From NCBI GenBank assembly GCA_025800435.1, contig JAOXRV010000605.1:1-21065 (forward strand): 21,065 nt of DNA, read 5' to 3'. The translations under genes and the position numbers were made by a program. Positions 7,251 through 15,308 of the stretch are shown here, piece after piece. This DNA is from Cellvibrionaceae bacterium. GTDB taxonomy: Bacteria > Pseudomonadota > Gammaproteobacteria > Pseudomonadales > Cellvibrionaceae. How positions within the stretch are numbered: the stretch's first letter is position 1; each line of letters begins with the position of its first letter. Under the pieces are notes generated by a model. The model worked only from the letters and a program-made list of their open reading frames with translations, did no database searches and was not told the origin of the DNA.

Positions 7251-7280
7251 GCTTCCTTTGGCTAATTAGCTAAAGGAAGC
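7251..7280 (+). promoter_or_regulatory. Long hairpin between atpA and atpG
   Basis: GCTTCCTTTGGCTAA (7251-7265) is followed without spacer by TTAGCTAAAGGAAGC, giving a 15-bp inverted repeat with a single G-T position. In RNA this would be a ~13-bp stem with a 4-base loop. It is followed by TTTGTTC. It lies inside an operon, so full termination is unlikely; partial termination or protection of the upstream message from 3' exonucleases is plausible. Confidence 0.6.
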
Positions 7281-7298
7281 TTTGTTCGAGGGCCGGTT

Positions 7299-8159
7299 AT
7301 GGCAGGCGGAAAAGAAATACGTACTCAGATATCGAGTATTAGATCTACGCAGAAAATCACCAGCGCCATGGAAATGGTGGCGGCGAGTAAAATGCGTAAA
7401 GCCCAAGACCGCATGCAGTTAGGCAAACCTTACGCTCAGCGTATTCGTGCCGTGGTAGGCCACTTGGCCAACGCCACACCCGAATACCAGCATATTTATA
7501 TGGAAGAGCGCGAGGTTAAGCGGGTTGGATTTATTTTAGTGTCCACCGACCGTGGACTGTGTGGGGGCTTGAACATCAACTTGTTCAAGGCCTCTATTGC
7601 AGCCATGAAAGAGTGGGCAGACTTGGATGTCGGTATCGACCTGTGTTTGATCGGTGCTAAGGCGCAAGCATTCTTTAACAGCTACGGCGGCAATGTGGTT
7701 GCGGCCGTACGCGACCTGGGTGAAGACCCAGCGGTTGCCGATTTAATTGGCAGTGTTAAGACCATGCTCGACGCTTTTGCCCAAGGCAAAATTGACAAGT
7801 TATACCTGGTAGGCAATGAGTTTGTGAACACCATGACTCAAAACCCCACGGTTAACCAGTTGCTGCCTTTACAAGCGCAAGACGAAGCTGAAAACAAACA
7901 CGCTTGGGATTATATCTACGAGCCTGATGCCAAAGAATTATTGGATGGCCTGTTGACCCGCTATGTGGAGTCGCAGGTGTATCAGGCAGTGGTCGAAAAC
8001 GGTGCTTGTGAGCAAGCCTCTCGTATGATCGCAATGAAGAACGCCACCGATAACGCGGGCGATCTGATCGACGATCTGGAGCTGGTTTACAACAAAGCTC
8101 GACAGGCAGCCATTACCCAAGAGTTGTCAGAAATTGTAAGCGGTGCCGCGGCTGTATAA
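7299..8159 (+). CDS. atpG: F0F1 ATP synthase subunit gamma
   Basis: The 286-residue central rotor shaft has the typical N-terminal helix MAGGKEIRTQISSIRSTQKI with the downstream TSAMEMVAASKMRKAQ. The middle Rossmann-like domain has STDRGLCGGLN. The C-terminal helix contains ASRMIAMKNATDNAGDLI, the family signature. Length is one residue shorter than E. coli. The ribosome site is weak (GAGGG), possibly because the upstream hairpin keeps the region open or because of translational coupling. Confidence 0.97.
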   Translation: MAGGKEIRTQISSIRSTQKITSAMEMVAASKMRKAQDRMQLGKPYAQRIRAVVGHLANATPEYQHIYMEEREVKRVGFILVSTDRGLCGGLNINLFKASIAAMKEWADLDVGIDLCLIGAKAQAFFNSYGGNVVAAVRDLGEDPAVADLIGSVKTMLDAFAQGKIDKLYLVGNEFVNTMTQNPTVNQLLPLQAQDEAENKHAWDYIYEPDAKELLDGLLTRYVESQVYQAVVENGACEQASRMIAMKNATDNAGDLIDDLELVYNKARQAAITQELSEIVSGAAAV

Positions 8160-8201
8160 GCCGAAGCATCCAAGGAATTCATTTTTAAAGAGGATCCGGA
8201 A

Positions 8202-9599
8202 ATGAGTAGCGGACGTATCGTACAAATTATTGGCGCCGTTATTGACGTGGAATTTCCCCGTGATTCCGTACCTAAGGTTTACGACGCACTGACCGTTGCT
8301 GATAAGGGTTTAACCCTGGAAGTACAGCAGCAATTAGGTGACGGCGTGGTACGTGCAATCGCCATGGGTAGCTCAGAAGGTTTGAGCCGTGGTTTAAACG
8401 TTGATAACACCAGTGCCCCCATCTCTGTACCTGTCGGTACCGAGACCTTGGGTCGTATTATGGATGTGTTGGGTAACCCCATCGACGAGTGTGGTGAAAT
8501 CGGTGAGAAAGAGCGCAGCGCTATCCACCGTAAAGCCCCATCTTATGACGAGCTGGCAGCTTCTGAAGAACTGCTGGAAACCGGTATTAAAGTAATCGAC
8601 CTGGTTTGCCCCTTTGCTAAAGGTGGTAAAGTTGGCCTGTTCGGTGGTGCCGGTGTGGGTAAAACCGTAAACATGATGGAGCTGATCAACAACATCGCCC
8701 TGGAGCACAGCGGTCTGTCTGTGTTTGCCGGTGTAGGTGAGCGTACCCGAGAGGGTAACGACTTCTACTACGAGATGCAGGAATCTGGCGTTGTAAACGT
8801 TGAAGATCAGAGCAAATCAAAAGTAGCCATGGTTTACGGCCAGATGAATGAGCCCCCAGGTAACCGTTTGCGTGTTGCCCTAACCGGCTTGACCATGGCC
8901 GAAAAATTCCGTGACGAAGGTAAAGATGTACTGTTGTTCGTAGATAACATCTACCGTTACACCCTGGCCGGTACCGAGGTATCTGCACTGTTGGGTCGTA
9001 TGCCTTCTGCGGTGGGTTACCAGCCGACTCTGGCTGAGGAAATGGGTGCTCTGCAAGAGCGTATTACTTCCACCAAGACCGGCTCTATTACCTCGGTTCA
9101 GGCGGTGTACGTACCTGCGGATGACTTGACTGACCCGTCTCCGGCGACCACCTTTGCGCACTTGGACTCCACCGTAGTACTGAGCCGTGATATCGCCGCC
9201 AAGGGTATCTACCCCGCGATCGATCCACTCGACTCGACTTCACGTCAGCTTGACCCTCTGGTAATTGGTCAAGAACATTACGACGTGGCCCGTGGTGTAC
9301 AGACTGTACTGCAGCGCTACAAAGAGCTGAAAGACATTATCGCCATTTTGGGTATGGATGAACTGTCAGAGGAAGATAAGCTGACCGTATCCCGCGCCCG
9401 TAAGATTGAGCGTTTCCTGTCTCAGCCTTTCCACGTTGCCGAAGTATTTACCGGTGCCCCCGGTAAGTATGTGCCTCTGAAAGAAACCATCCGTGGTTTC
9501 ACCGGTCTGTTGGCTGGCGAGTACGACAACTTGCCCGAGCAGGCTTTCTACATGGTTGGTTCCATCGACGAAGCGGTCGAGAAAGCCGAAAACATGTAA
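8202..9599 (+). CDS. atpD: F0F1 ATP synthase subunit beta
   Basis: The 465-residue catalytic subunit carries Walker A GGAGVGKT at residues 148-155. The catalytic-glutamate segment GERTREGNDFY, Walker B LLFVDNIYRYT and the DELSEEDKLTVSRARKI region (DELSEED control loop) follow. It hydrolyses or makes ATP at the alpha/beta interfaces. The sequence from the LAGTEVSALLGRMPSAVGYQ region onward is almost the same as E. coli. AGAGGAT precedes the ATG. Confidence 0.98.
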   Translation: MSSGRIVQIIGAVIDVEFPRDSVPKVYDALTVADKGLTLEVQQQLGDGVVRAIAMGSSEGLSRGLNVDNTSAPISVPVGTETLGRIMDVLGNPIDECGEIGEKERSAIHRKAPSYDELAASEELLETGIKVIDLVCPFAKGGKVGLFGGAGVGKTVNMMELINNIALEHSGLSVFAGVGERTREGNDFYYEMQESGVVNVEDQSKSKVAMVYGQMNEPPGNRLRVALTGLTMAEKFRDEGKDVLLFVDNIYRYTLAGTEVSALLGRMPSAVGYQPTLAEEMGALQERITSTKTGSITSVQAVYVPADDLTDPSPATTFAHLDSTVVLSRDIAAKGIYPAIDPLDSTSRQLDPLVIGQEHYDVARGVQTVLQRYKELKDIIAILGMDELSEEDKLTVSRARKIERFLSQPFHVAEVFTGAPGKYVPLKETIRGFTGLLAGEYDNLPEQAFYMVGSIDEAVEKAENM

Positions 9600-9605
9600 G
9601 GGGCT

Positions 9606-9626
9606 GGGGGCTGATATTCGGCCCCC
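9606..9626 (+). promoter_or_regulatory. Hairpin between atpD and atpC
   Basis: Seven bases after the atpD stop, GGGGGCTGA can pair with TTCGGCCCCC (one G-T wobble) leaving a TAT loop, a very stable 9-bp stem. Only TTC follows it. It may reduce read-through or stabilise the atpD end, lowering epsilon output relative to beta. Confidence 0.5.
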
Positions 9627-9653
9627 TTCACACACCCGAAAGAGGCTAGAACA

Positions 9654-10079
9654 ATGGCAATGACTGTCCACTGCGAAATTGCGAGTGCTGAAGAAGAGCT
9701 TTACTCCGGTTTGGTAGAAATGGTGATAGTAGCCGGTACCGAAGGTGACATTGGTGTTGCCTACGGACACGCGCCGCTGCTGACCTCCCTGAAACCAGGG
9801 CCAATTCGCATTATCAAACAAGATGGCGAAGAGGAAATCTACTATATCTCCGGTGGCTATCTGGAAGTGCAAGCCAGTCAGGTATCGGTATTGGCCGACA
9901 CCGCCCTGCGCGCCGACGATATGGATGAATCCAAAGCCTTGGCCGCACAGAAAGAAGCCGAGCATGCCCTGGCTAACCAGTCTGGCGAGTTCGACTACTC
10001 GGCGGCGGCAGCCCAGCTGGCTGAGGCAACTGCCCAGCTGCGCACTTTACAGGCCATTCGCAAAAAGCTTGGTAAGTAA
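9654..10079 (+). CDS. atpC: F0F1 ATP synthase subunit epsilon
   Basis: The 141-residue subunit has the N-terminal beta-sandwich (about 1-87), with EEELYSGLVEMVIVAGTEGD and the GHAPLLTSLKPGPIRI signature. A C-terminal helical hairpin rich in Ala/Glu (about 90-139) acts as the inhibitory latch in F1. Length matches E. coli AtpC (139). AAGAGGC precedes the ATG at 9654; a second in-frame ATG two codons later is less favourably placed. It closes the atp operon and is followed by a terminator. Confidence 0.97.
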   Translation: MAMTVHCEIASAEEELYSGLVEMVIVAGTEGDIGVAYGHAPLLTSLKPGPIRIIKQDGEEEIYYISGGYLEVQASQVSVLADTALRADDMDESKALAAQKEAEHALANQSGEFDYSAAAAQLAEATAQLRTLQAIRKKLGK

Positions 10080-10104
10080 GCACAGTGCTTATGCACCACC
10101 GAAT

Positions 10105-10134
10105 AGGGCAGCGCAAGCTGCCCTTTCGCGTTTT
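10105..10134 (+). terminator. Intrinsic terminator of the atp operon
   Basis: AGGGCAGC and GCTGCCCT pair perfectly (8 bp) around a GCAA tetraloop of the stable GNRA class (10105-10124). They are followed by TTTCGCGTTTT. It lies 25 bases after the atpC stop and ahead of glmU, separating the two transcription units at least partly. Confidence 0.75.
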
Positions 10135-10201
10135 ATGGCCATTAAAATGACTTTAAAATAACGTATTATCAACAGCCGCTTGCTGATCAAAAGGAAACCC
10201 A

Positions 10202-11563
10202 ATGTTACTGGATATAGTAATTTTAGCCGCCGGCAAAGGCACAAGGATGAAGTCTTCCCTGCCCAAGGTACTGCATACTATTGGCGGCCAGCCCATGCTT
10301 GGCCACGTTTTAGATGCAGCGATCGAACTTGATAGCGACAATATCAACATCGTTATCGGCCATGGCAGTGAGGCGGTGAAACAAGCCTTTGTCGATGAGC
10401 CAGTGCGCTTTGTTGAACAAACCGAGCAGCTTGGCACCGGCCATGCGGTACAACAGGCCTTGCCATATTTGCGCGACGATGCGGTGGCGCTTATTTTATA
10501 CGGCGATGTACCCCTGACCCCCACCGCCACACTGCGCGAAATGCTCGACCAAGTTGGCGCCGAGGCCATGTCTCTATTAACGGTTGAGCTAGATGACCCC
10601 AGTGGCTACGGCCGTATTATCCGCAACGCCCAGGGCAATGCCCGGGCCATTGTCGAGCAAAAAGATGCCAGCAAAGATCAATTGGCGATTACCGAGGTTA
10701 ACACCGGTATCATGGCCATTAGCAGCAAACTGCTGAAAGACTGGTTGCCCAAACTCAGTAACGATAATGCCCAGGGTGAATACTACCTGACCGATGTAGT
10801 GGAGATGGCCTCTTGTGAGTATATCGATATTAATATTGTTCAGGCCGATAGCGAAATGGACGTACAAGGGGTGAATAACCGAGTGCAGCAGGCTGAGTTA
10901 GAGCGTTACTACCAAATGGTACAGGCTGCTATTCTATTAGAAGAGGGGGTAAACCTACTCGACCCTGAGCGTTTTGATTGTCGCGGTGAATTAATTGCCG
11001 GCAGCGATGTCACTATTGACGTCAACTGTGTATTCGAAGGCGATGTAAAGCTGGGCAATAATATTTATATTGGCCCCAACTGTGTGATTGCCAATAGTGT
11101 GATCGGCGATAATACGGTGATTAAGGCTAACTCGGTATTAGAAGAAGTTAGCGTAGCGGGCAATAGCGATATTGGCCCCTTTGCGCGTTTACGCCCAGGT
11201 ACAGAATTGGCTGACGGTGCCAAGATTGGCAACTTTGTCGAAACCAAAAAAGCCAAGGTCGGCAAGGGCTCCAAGATCAACCACCTCAGTTATGTTGGCG
11301 ATGCCGAATTGGGTGAAGGCGTCAATGTCGGCGCGGGCACCATTACCTGTAACTACGACGGCGTGAACAAATCCAAAACCACCATTGAAGACGGTGCGTT
11401 TATTGGTTCCAACACCTCCCTGGTGGCACCAGTTAGCGTTGGAAAATCAGCTACCGTAGGTGCAGGTTCAACGGTAAATAAGGATGTTGAAGCGAACCAA
11501 TTGGCCGTGTGCCGGGCCAAGCAGCGCAATATCGATAACTGGCCCAAGCCAGAAAAAAAATAG
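10202..11563 (+). CDS. glmU: Bifunctional UDP-GlcNAc pyrophosphorylase / glucosamine-1-P acetyltransferase
   Basis: The 453-residue cytoplasmic enzyme makes UDP-N-acetylglucosamine for peptidoglycan and LPS. The N-terminal uridylyltransferase domain (about 1-225) has LAAGKGTRM with Arg15 and LPKVLH with Lys22. The C-terminal left-handed beta-helix acetyltransferase domain (about 250-450) shows hexapeptide repeats. The catalytic-base histidine in KINHLSYVGD is His361, equivalent to E. coli His363. NYDGVNKSKT is also conserved. AAGGAAA precedes the ATG. It is followed 18 bases later by glmS, the next enzyme encoded for the same pathway, and the two are very likely co-transcribed. Confidence 0.98.
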   Translation: MLLDIVILAAGKGTRMKSSLPKVLHTIGGQPMLGHVLDAAIELDSDNINIVIGHGSEAVKQAFVDEPVRFVEQTEQLGTGHAVQQALPYLRDDAVALILYGDVPLTPTATLREMLDQVGAEAMSLLTVELDDPSGYGRIIRNAQGNARAIVEQKDASKDQLAITEVNTGIMAISSKLLKDWLPKLSNDNAQGEYYLTDVVEMASCEYIDINIVQADSEMDVQGVNNRVQQAELERYYQMVQAAILLEEGVNLLDPERFDCRGELIAGSDVTIDVNCVFEGDVKLGNNIYIGPNCVIANSVIGDNTVIKANSVLEEVSVAGNSDIGPFARLRPGTELADGAKIGNFVETKKAKVGKGSKINHLSYVGDAELGEGVNVGAGTITCNYDGVNKSKTTIEDGAFIGSNTSLVAPVSVGKSATVGAGSTVNKDVEANQLAVCRAKQRNIDNWPKPEKK

Positions 11564-11581
11564 AGCAAAAAAGGTAAGACT

Positions 11582-13411
11582 ATGTGCGGAATTGTCGGCG
11601 GGGTAACACAAAGGAATGTTCTAGGTATTTTAGTTGAGGGCCTCAAACGCCTGGAATACCGAGGTTACGACTCTGCAGGGGTGGCCCTGGTTGAGCCGGA
11701 TGGCGAGCTCTCGGTGCGCAAAGCTCTGGGTAAAGTATCCGAGCTGGAAAAAGAACTGGCCGCAGACCCCACCCGTGGCAATTTGGGCATTGCCCACACC
11801 CGCTGGGCAACCCACGGCAAGCCCAGCCAAAGCAATGCCCACCCGCACCACTCTGATCATATCGCCATTGTTCACAATGGCATTATCGAAAACCACGAAA
11901 CCCTGCGCAGCCAGTTAATGGCAATGGGCTACGAGTTTAATTCAGAAACCGATACCGAGGTGATCGCCCACCTGCTGCATCACAACTACAAAGCCGAGCA
12001 AGACATTTTTAAGTCCCTGCAAGCTACCGTGTCCCAGCTAGAAGGCGCCTATGGGATTGCAGTAATCTCCAGCCATGAGCCAGAGCGCCTGGTCGCGGCC
12101 CGCAGTGGCAGCCCGCTGGTATTGGGTATTGGTATCGAAGAAAACTTCCTCGCTTCTGACACCATGGCGCTGCGCCAAGTGACCGACCGTTTTGTCTACC
12201 TAGAAGAAGGTGATATGGTCGATGTGCACCGGGAAACCTACTCTATTTTAGATAAAAGCGGCTCAGCGGTTGAGCGCGACATTACTCGTATTGCTGAGGT
12301 CGACGAAGTGGTGGATAAAGGCCACTACCGCCACTTTATGCAAAAAGAAATTTTTGAACAGGCCCGGGTTATCCGCCACACCCTACAGGGGCGCGTCGGC
12401 CAGAACCGAGTGTTAGAGCAGGTGTTTGGCATTAAAGCCCCGGACATCTTCGATAAAGTACAACGGGTGCAAATTATCGCCTGCGGTACCAGCTATCACT
12501 CGGGCTTGGTGTGCAAGTACTGGCTTGAAGATTGGGCCGGTATCCCCTGTGATATTGAAGTGGCCTCCGAGTACCGCTACCGCAAAGTGGTAGTCAGCCC
12601 CGGTACCTTGTTTGTCACCATTTCCCAATCCGGTGAAACCGCCGACACCTTGGCCGCTTTGCGTCTGGCCAAAGAATTAGACTACTTGGCCAGCTTAACC
12701 ATTTGTAATGTGCCCAATAGCTCCCTGGCCCGAGAATCGGATCTGGTATTTATGACCAATGCCGGCCCGGAAATTGGTGTCGCCTCCACCAAGGCTTTCA
12801 CCACCCAGCTGGTATCGCTACAGCTGCTAACCATTGTGCTGGGCCGCCGCAGTGGCATTACTGAAGCAAAAGAAAAAGAAATGGTACAGGCACTACATAC
12901 CCTGCCCAAGCTGTGTGAAGAAGTCTTGGCCCTAGACCCGGATGTGCTGGAAATGTCCGAGCACTTTTCTGAAAAGCACCACGCCCTATTCCTCGGCCGT
13001 GGCCCACAATACCCAGTAGCCATGGAAGGTGCGCTTAAGCTCAAAGAAATCTCTTATATCCACGCCGAAAGCTACCCAGCCGGCGAGTTAAAACACGGCC
13101 CGCTGGCTCTGGTCGATGCGGATATGCCGGTAGTCGCAGTAGCGCCCAATAATGAATTATTGGAAAAACTAAAATCCAACCTGGAAGAAGTCCAAGCCCG
13201 TGGCGGCGTACTCTATGTATTCGCCGACAAGGCCGCCGGCTTTAGCAACAACGGCGCCACCAAAGTAATCAACCTACCCCATGTGCCCACCAGCCTAGAA
13301 CCCATTATTTACACCATCCCCCTACAACTGCTGTCTTACCACGTAGCGGTGCTAAAGGGTACGGATGTGGACCAGCCGCGTAACCTGGCTAAGTCGGTGA
13401 CGGTTGAGTAA
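11582..13411 (+). CDS. glmS: Glutamine-fructose-6-phosphate aminotransferase (isomerizing)
   Basis: The 609-residue enzyme makes glucosamine-6-phosphate from fructose-6-phosphate and glutamine, the entry step to amino sugars. The N-terminal glutaminase domain starts MCGIVGG, with the nucleophile Cys exposed after Met removal. Two SIS isomerase domains follow, with CGTSYHSG, SQSGETADTLAAL and AESYPAGELKHGPLALVD. The C-terminus LAKSVTVE is identical to E. coli. No glmS ribozyme is present, as expected outside Gram-positives. No terminator is visible between its stop and the ATPase gene 42 bases downstream, so read-through into that gene is possible. Confidence 0.98.
   Translation: MCGIVGGVTQRNVLGILVEGLKRLEYRGYDSAGVALVEPDGELSVRKALGKVSELEKELAADPTRGNLGIAHTRWATHGKPSQSNAHPHHSDHIAIVHNGIIENHETLRSQLMAMGYEFNSETDTEVIAHLLHHNYKAEQDIFKSLQATVSQLEGAYGIAVISSHEPERLVAARSGSPLVLGIGIEENFLASDTMALRQVTDRFVYLEEGDMVDVHRETYSILDKSGSAVERDITRIAEVDEVVDKGHYRHFMQKEIFEQARVIRHTLQGRVGQNRVLEQVFGIKAPDIFDKVQRVQIIACGTSYHSGLVCKYWLEDWAGIPCDIEVASEYRYRKVVVSPGTLFVTISQSGETADTLAALRLAKELDYLASLTICNVPNSSLARESDLVFMTNAGPEIGVASTKAFTTQLVSLQLLTIVLGRRSGITEAKEKEMVQALHTLPKLCEEVLALDPDVLEMSEHFSEKHHALFLGRGPQYPVAMEGALKLKEISYIHAESYPAGELKHGPLALVDADMPVVAVAPNNELLEKLKSNLEEVQARGGVLYVFADKAAGFSNNGATKVINLPHVPTSLEPIIYTIPLQLLSYHVAVLKGTDVDQPRNLAKSVTVE
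13382..13411 (+). other. attTn7-type target sequence at the 3' end of glmS
   Basis: The last ten codons of glmS, including the stop, match closely the E. coli sequence bound by TnsD of Tn7 (AACCTGGC..AA.TCGGT.ACGGTTGAGTAA from memory). Tn7-like elements insert about 25 bases downstream. No Tn7 end repeat or tns gene follows, but a foreign-looking cassette does. Confidence 0.6.
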
Positions 13412-13453
13412 AATAGTAATTGGCCACACTAGTTTTCTACGAGAACGCTAACA

Positions 13454-14566
13454 ATGGGAAAGCTTAACCCAATAAATAACCTAACAATTCAGGGCTTTAA
13501 GTCTATAGAAGACTTGAGAAAACTAAGGCTTGATAGCTTGAATATCCTTATTGGTGCCAACGGTGTCGGTAAGAGTAATTTTGTATCCTATTTTAGCATG
13601 CTGTCCGAAATGATTGCTGAGCGTCTTCAGGTTTGGACATCCAAGCAAGGTGGCGCCGATCGTGTTCTATCCTATGGCATTAAAGAAACCAATGTTTTTT
13701 CCTCTTATGTTGAATTTGGCATTAATGGTTATAAATTTGATCTAGAGCCCACCGTAGATGGTGGATTTACTTTTGCTCGGGAAGCATTATTTTTCGATGG
13801 CCCATTTTATGGTAAAGATTGGACTGAGTTGGGTGCGGGCCATTCGGAGGCGAAGCTAAAAGACAAATATGAACAAGGTTATAACGGTGGCGTAGCTGAC
13901 TACTGTTATAGCTCGATATCCAGCTGGCGGGTTTACCATTTCCACGATACTAGTATTACAGCGGGTGTTAAGCGTTTAGGTGAGCTACATGATAATAAGT
14001 ATCTCAGGTCAGATGCTTCAAATCTCGCTGCTTTTTTATATAGTTTAAAGCGTGATAATAAAGAAGCTTACGATAAAATTGTTAAGACAATACGATTGGC
14101 TATACCATTTTTCGATGATTTTGTACTAGATCCAAAAAAATTAGCCAGCGAAGAAGAGCAAATACGATTATTGTGGAAACAGAAAGATAGTGATTACGCC
14201 CTATGGCCGAGCCAGCTTTCTGATGGGTCTATACGGTTTATTTGTTTAGTAACGGCACTCTTACAACCAAAACCACCATCAACCATTATTATCGATGAGC
14301 CCGAATTGGGTTTGCACCCCTATGCAATCTCGCTATTGGCTGGCTTGCTTCGCTCAGCATCAAAGCGAATGCAGGTTATTGTATCAACGCAGTCTGCCCC
14401 GCTTGTTGATGAATTTTCAATTGACGATCTAATTGTAGTAGAGCGAGAGAAAGGAGCCACGGTATTTAAACGCCTGAGCGAAGATGACTTTGTTAACTGG
14501 CTGAATGATTACACAGTAAGTGAACTTTGGCAAAAGAATATCTTAGGGGGGCGCCCGAAAAAATGA
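13454..14566 (+). CDS. AAA/ABC-type ATPase (OLD/RecF-like, AAA_21), partner of a DUF4276 protein
   Basis: The 370-residue protein has an N-terminal beta strand (LTIQGFKSIEDL) and Walker A GANGVGKS at residues 34-41. A middle insertion of unknown function follows (about 60-245). The ABC-like signature QLSDGSIRF is at 254-262, Walker B TIIIDEPELGLHP at 277-289 with Asp281 and Glu282, and a switch segment VSTQS at 310-314 with Gln where many relatives have His. This is the single-chain SMC/RecF/OLD-type ATPase fold without a long coiled coil. There is no nuclease domain in the chain. The next gene overlaps its stop codon by ATGA, so the two products are translationally coupled and probably form a complex. 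A role as phage sensor is inferred. Base composition is clearly lower in G+C (20 of 60 at 14101-14160) than glmS (33 of 60 at 12601-12660), suggesting transfer. Confidence 0.85.
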   Translation: MGKLNPINNLTIQGFKSIEDLRKLRLDSLNILIGANGVGKSNFVSYFSMLSEMIAERLQVWTSKQGGADRVLSYGIKETNVFSSYVEFGINGYKFDLEPTVDGGFTFAREALFFDGPFYGKDWTELGAGHSEAKLKDKYEQGYNGGVADYCYSSISSWRVYHFHDTSITAGVKRLGELHDNKYLRSDASNLAAFLYSLKRDNKEAYDKIVKTIRLAIPFFDDFVLDPKKLASEEEQIRLLWKQKDSDYALWPSQLSDGSIRFICLVTALLQPKPPSTIIIDEPELGLHPYAISLLAGLLRSASKRMQVIVSTQSAPLVDEFSIDDLIVVEREKGATVFKRLSEDDFVNWLNDYTVSELWQKNILGGRPKK

Positions 14567-15231
14567 TTCGGATTCACGTGATTTGTGAAGGGCAAACAGA
14601 GGAGATGTTTGTCAATGAAGTCATGAGTGATCTATTCGCCCATCAAGATATATATCTATATCCTTCGTTGCTTGGTAAGCCAGGGAAAAAAGGTGGAGAT
14701 TTTAGGTTTCATCGACTACTGGGTGATTTAAAGAGTAGGCTGCTGGATGATAGCGATGCTTATTGTACAACTTTTTTTGATTTTTATGGTTTGCCAGGAG
14801 ATTTTCCAGGAAAGCAAGAAGCGCTTTTGATTTCAAATATAAAAGATAAACGTATTAAAATTGAGAAGGCATTGATCGAAGAACTTACACCACATATCGG
14901 TGAAGAGGCTATGCGACGATTTATACCCTACGTACAGATGTATGAATTCGAAGGCTTGCTATTCAGCCAGCCCGAATCGCTTGCAAACGAAATCGGCCAA
15001 GCTGACCTAGTAGAAGATTTTAGCAATATACGTGGACAGTTCGACTCTCCTGAGCATATTAACAACCATAAACGTACGGCCCCTAGTAAGCGTATAGAAG
15101 AACGGTTTGATCAGTACGATAAGGTTATTCACGGGTCCCTAGTAGCGCTAGATATTGGCTTGGAGACTATTCGAGAAGAATGCGAACTTTTTAGTGATTG
15201 GGTTGCTAAGTTGTTAAAACTGGGCGAATGA
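14563..15231 (+). CDS. DUF4276 family protein, probable TOPRIM-like effector
   Basis: I choose the ATG at 14563 (222 residues), which overlaps the ATPase stop and has AGGGGGG (14545-14551) upstream. A TTG at 14527 would add twelve residues that overlap the ATPase. The N-terminus IHVICEGQTEEMF (Glu9) resembles the TOPRIM start of OLD nucleases. TTFFDFYGLP (Asp73) follows where the acidic TOPRIM strand would be, and YVQMYEFEGLLFS has Glu128 and Glu130. The C-terminus, with RTAPSKRIEERF, YDKVIHG and IREECELFSDW, is the usual DUF4276 tail. Known family members commonly sit beside such ATPases. A metal-dependent nuclease or nucleotidyl-cleaving role is inference; no activity can be read directly. 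No signal peptide or membrane segment is present. Confidence 0.75.
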   Translation: MIRIHVICEGQTEEMFVNEVMSDLFAHQDIYLYPSLLGKPGKKGGDFRFHRLLGDLKSRLLDDSDAYCTTFFDFYGLPGDFPGKQEALLISNIKDKRIKIEKALIEELTPHIGEEAMRRFIPYVQMYEFEGLLFSQPESLANEIGQADLVEDFSNIRGQFDSPEHINNHKRTAPSKRIEERFDQYDKVIHGSLVALDIGLETIREECELFSDWVAKLLKLGE

Positions 15232-15254
15232 GGCTCAAGGCCTATTCGCCGCCT

Positions 15255-15281
15255 AATAAAATTAAAGACTTACAGAAGTCT
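15255..15281 (-). terminator. Possible terminator of the TonB-dependent receptor gene
   Basis: On the minus strand AGACTT and AAGTCT enclose CTGT (15266-15281) and are followed by TTAATTTTATT. The stem is only six pairs, but the T-rich tail is in the right place, about 27 bases past the receptor stop. On the plus strand no T-run follows, so it would not end the ATPase/DUF4276 transcript. Confidence 0.4.
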
Positions 15282-15308
15282 GGCTATGATAGTTCTTCCA
15301 CTCTCCTG

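Noticed and set aside
9366..9965. 199-residue open frame antisense to atpD/atpC
   Set aside because: It overlaps two certain genes and lacks domain signatures or a ribosome site worth noting.
10159..10201. Promoter for glmU around TATTAT
   Set aside because: A -10-like hexamer exists but no acceptable -35 lies at 16-18 bases.
11564..11581. glmS ribozyme/riboswitch
   Set aside because: Only 18 bases separate glmU and glmS, too short, and this ribozyme is known from Gram-positive lineages.
14527..14562. TTG start giving twelve more residues on the DUF4276 protein
   Set aside because: The ATG at 14563 has AGGGGGG upstream, the ATGA overlap, and begins right at the conserved first strand.
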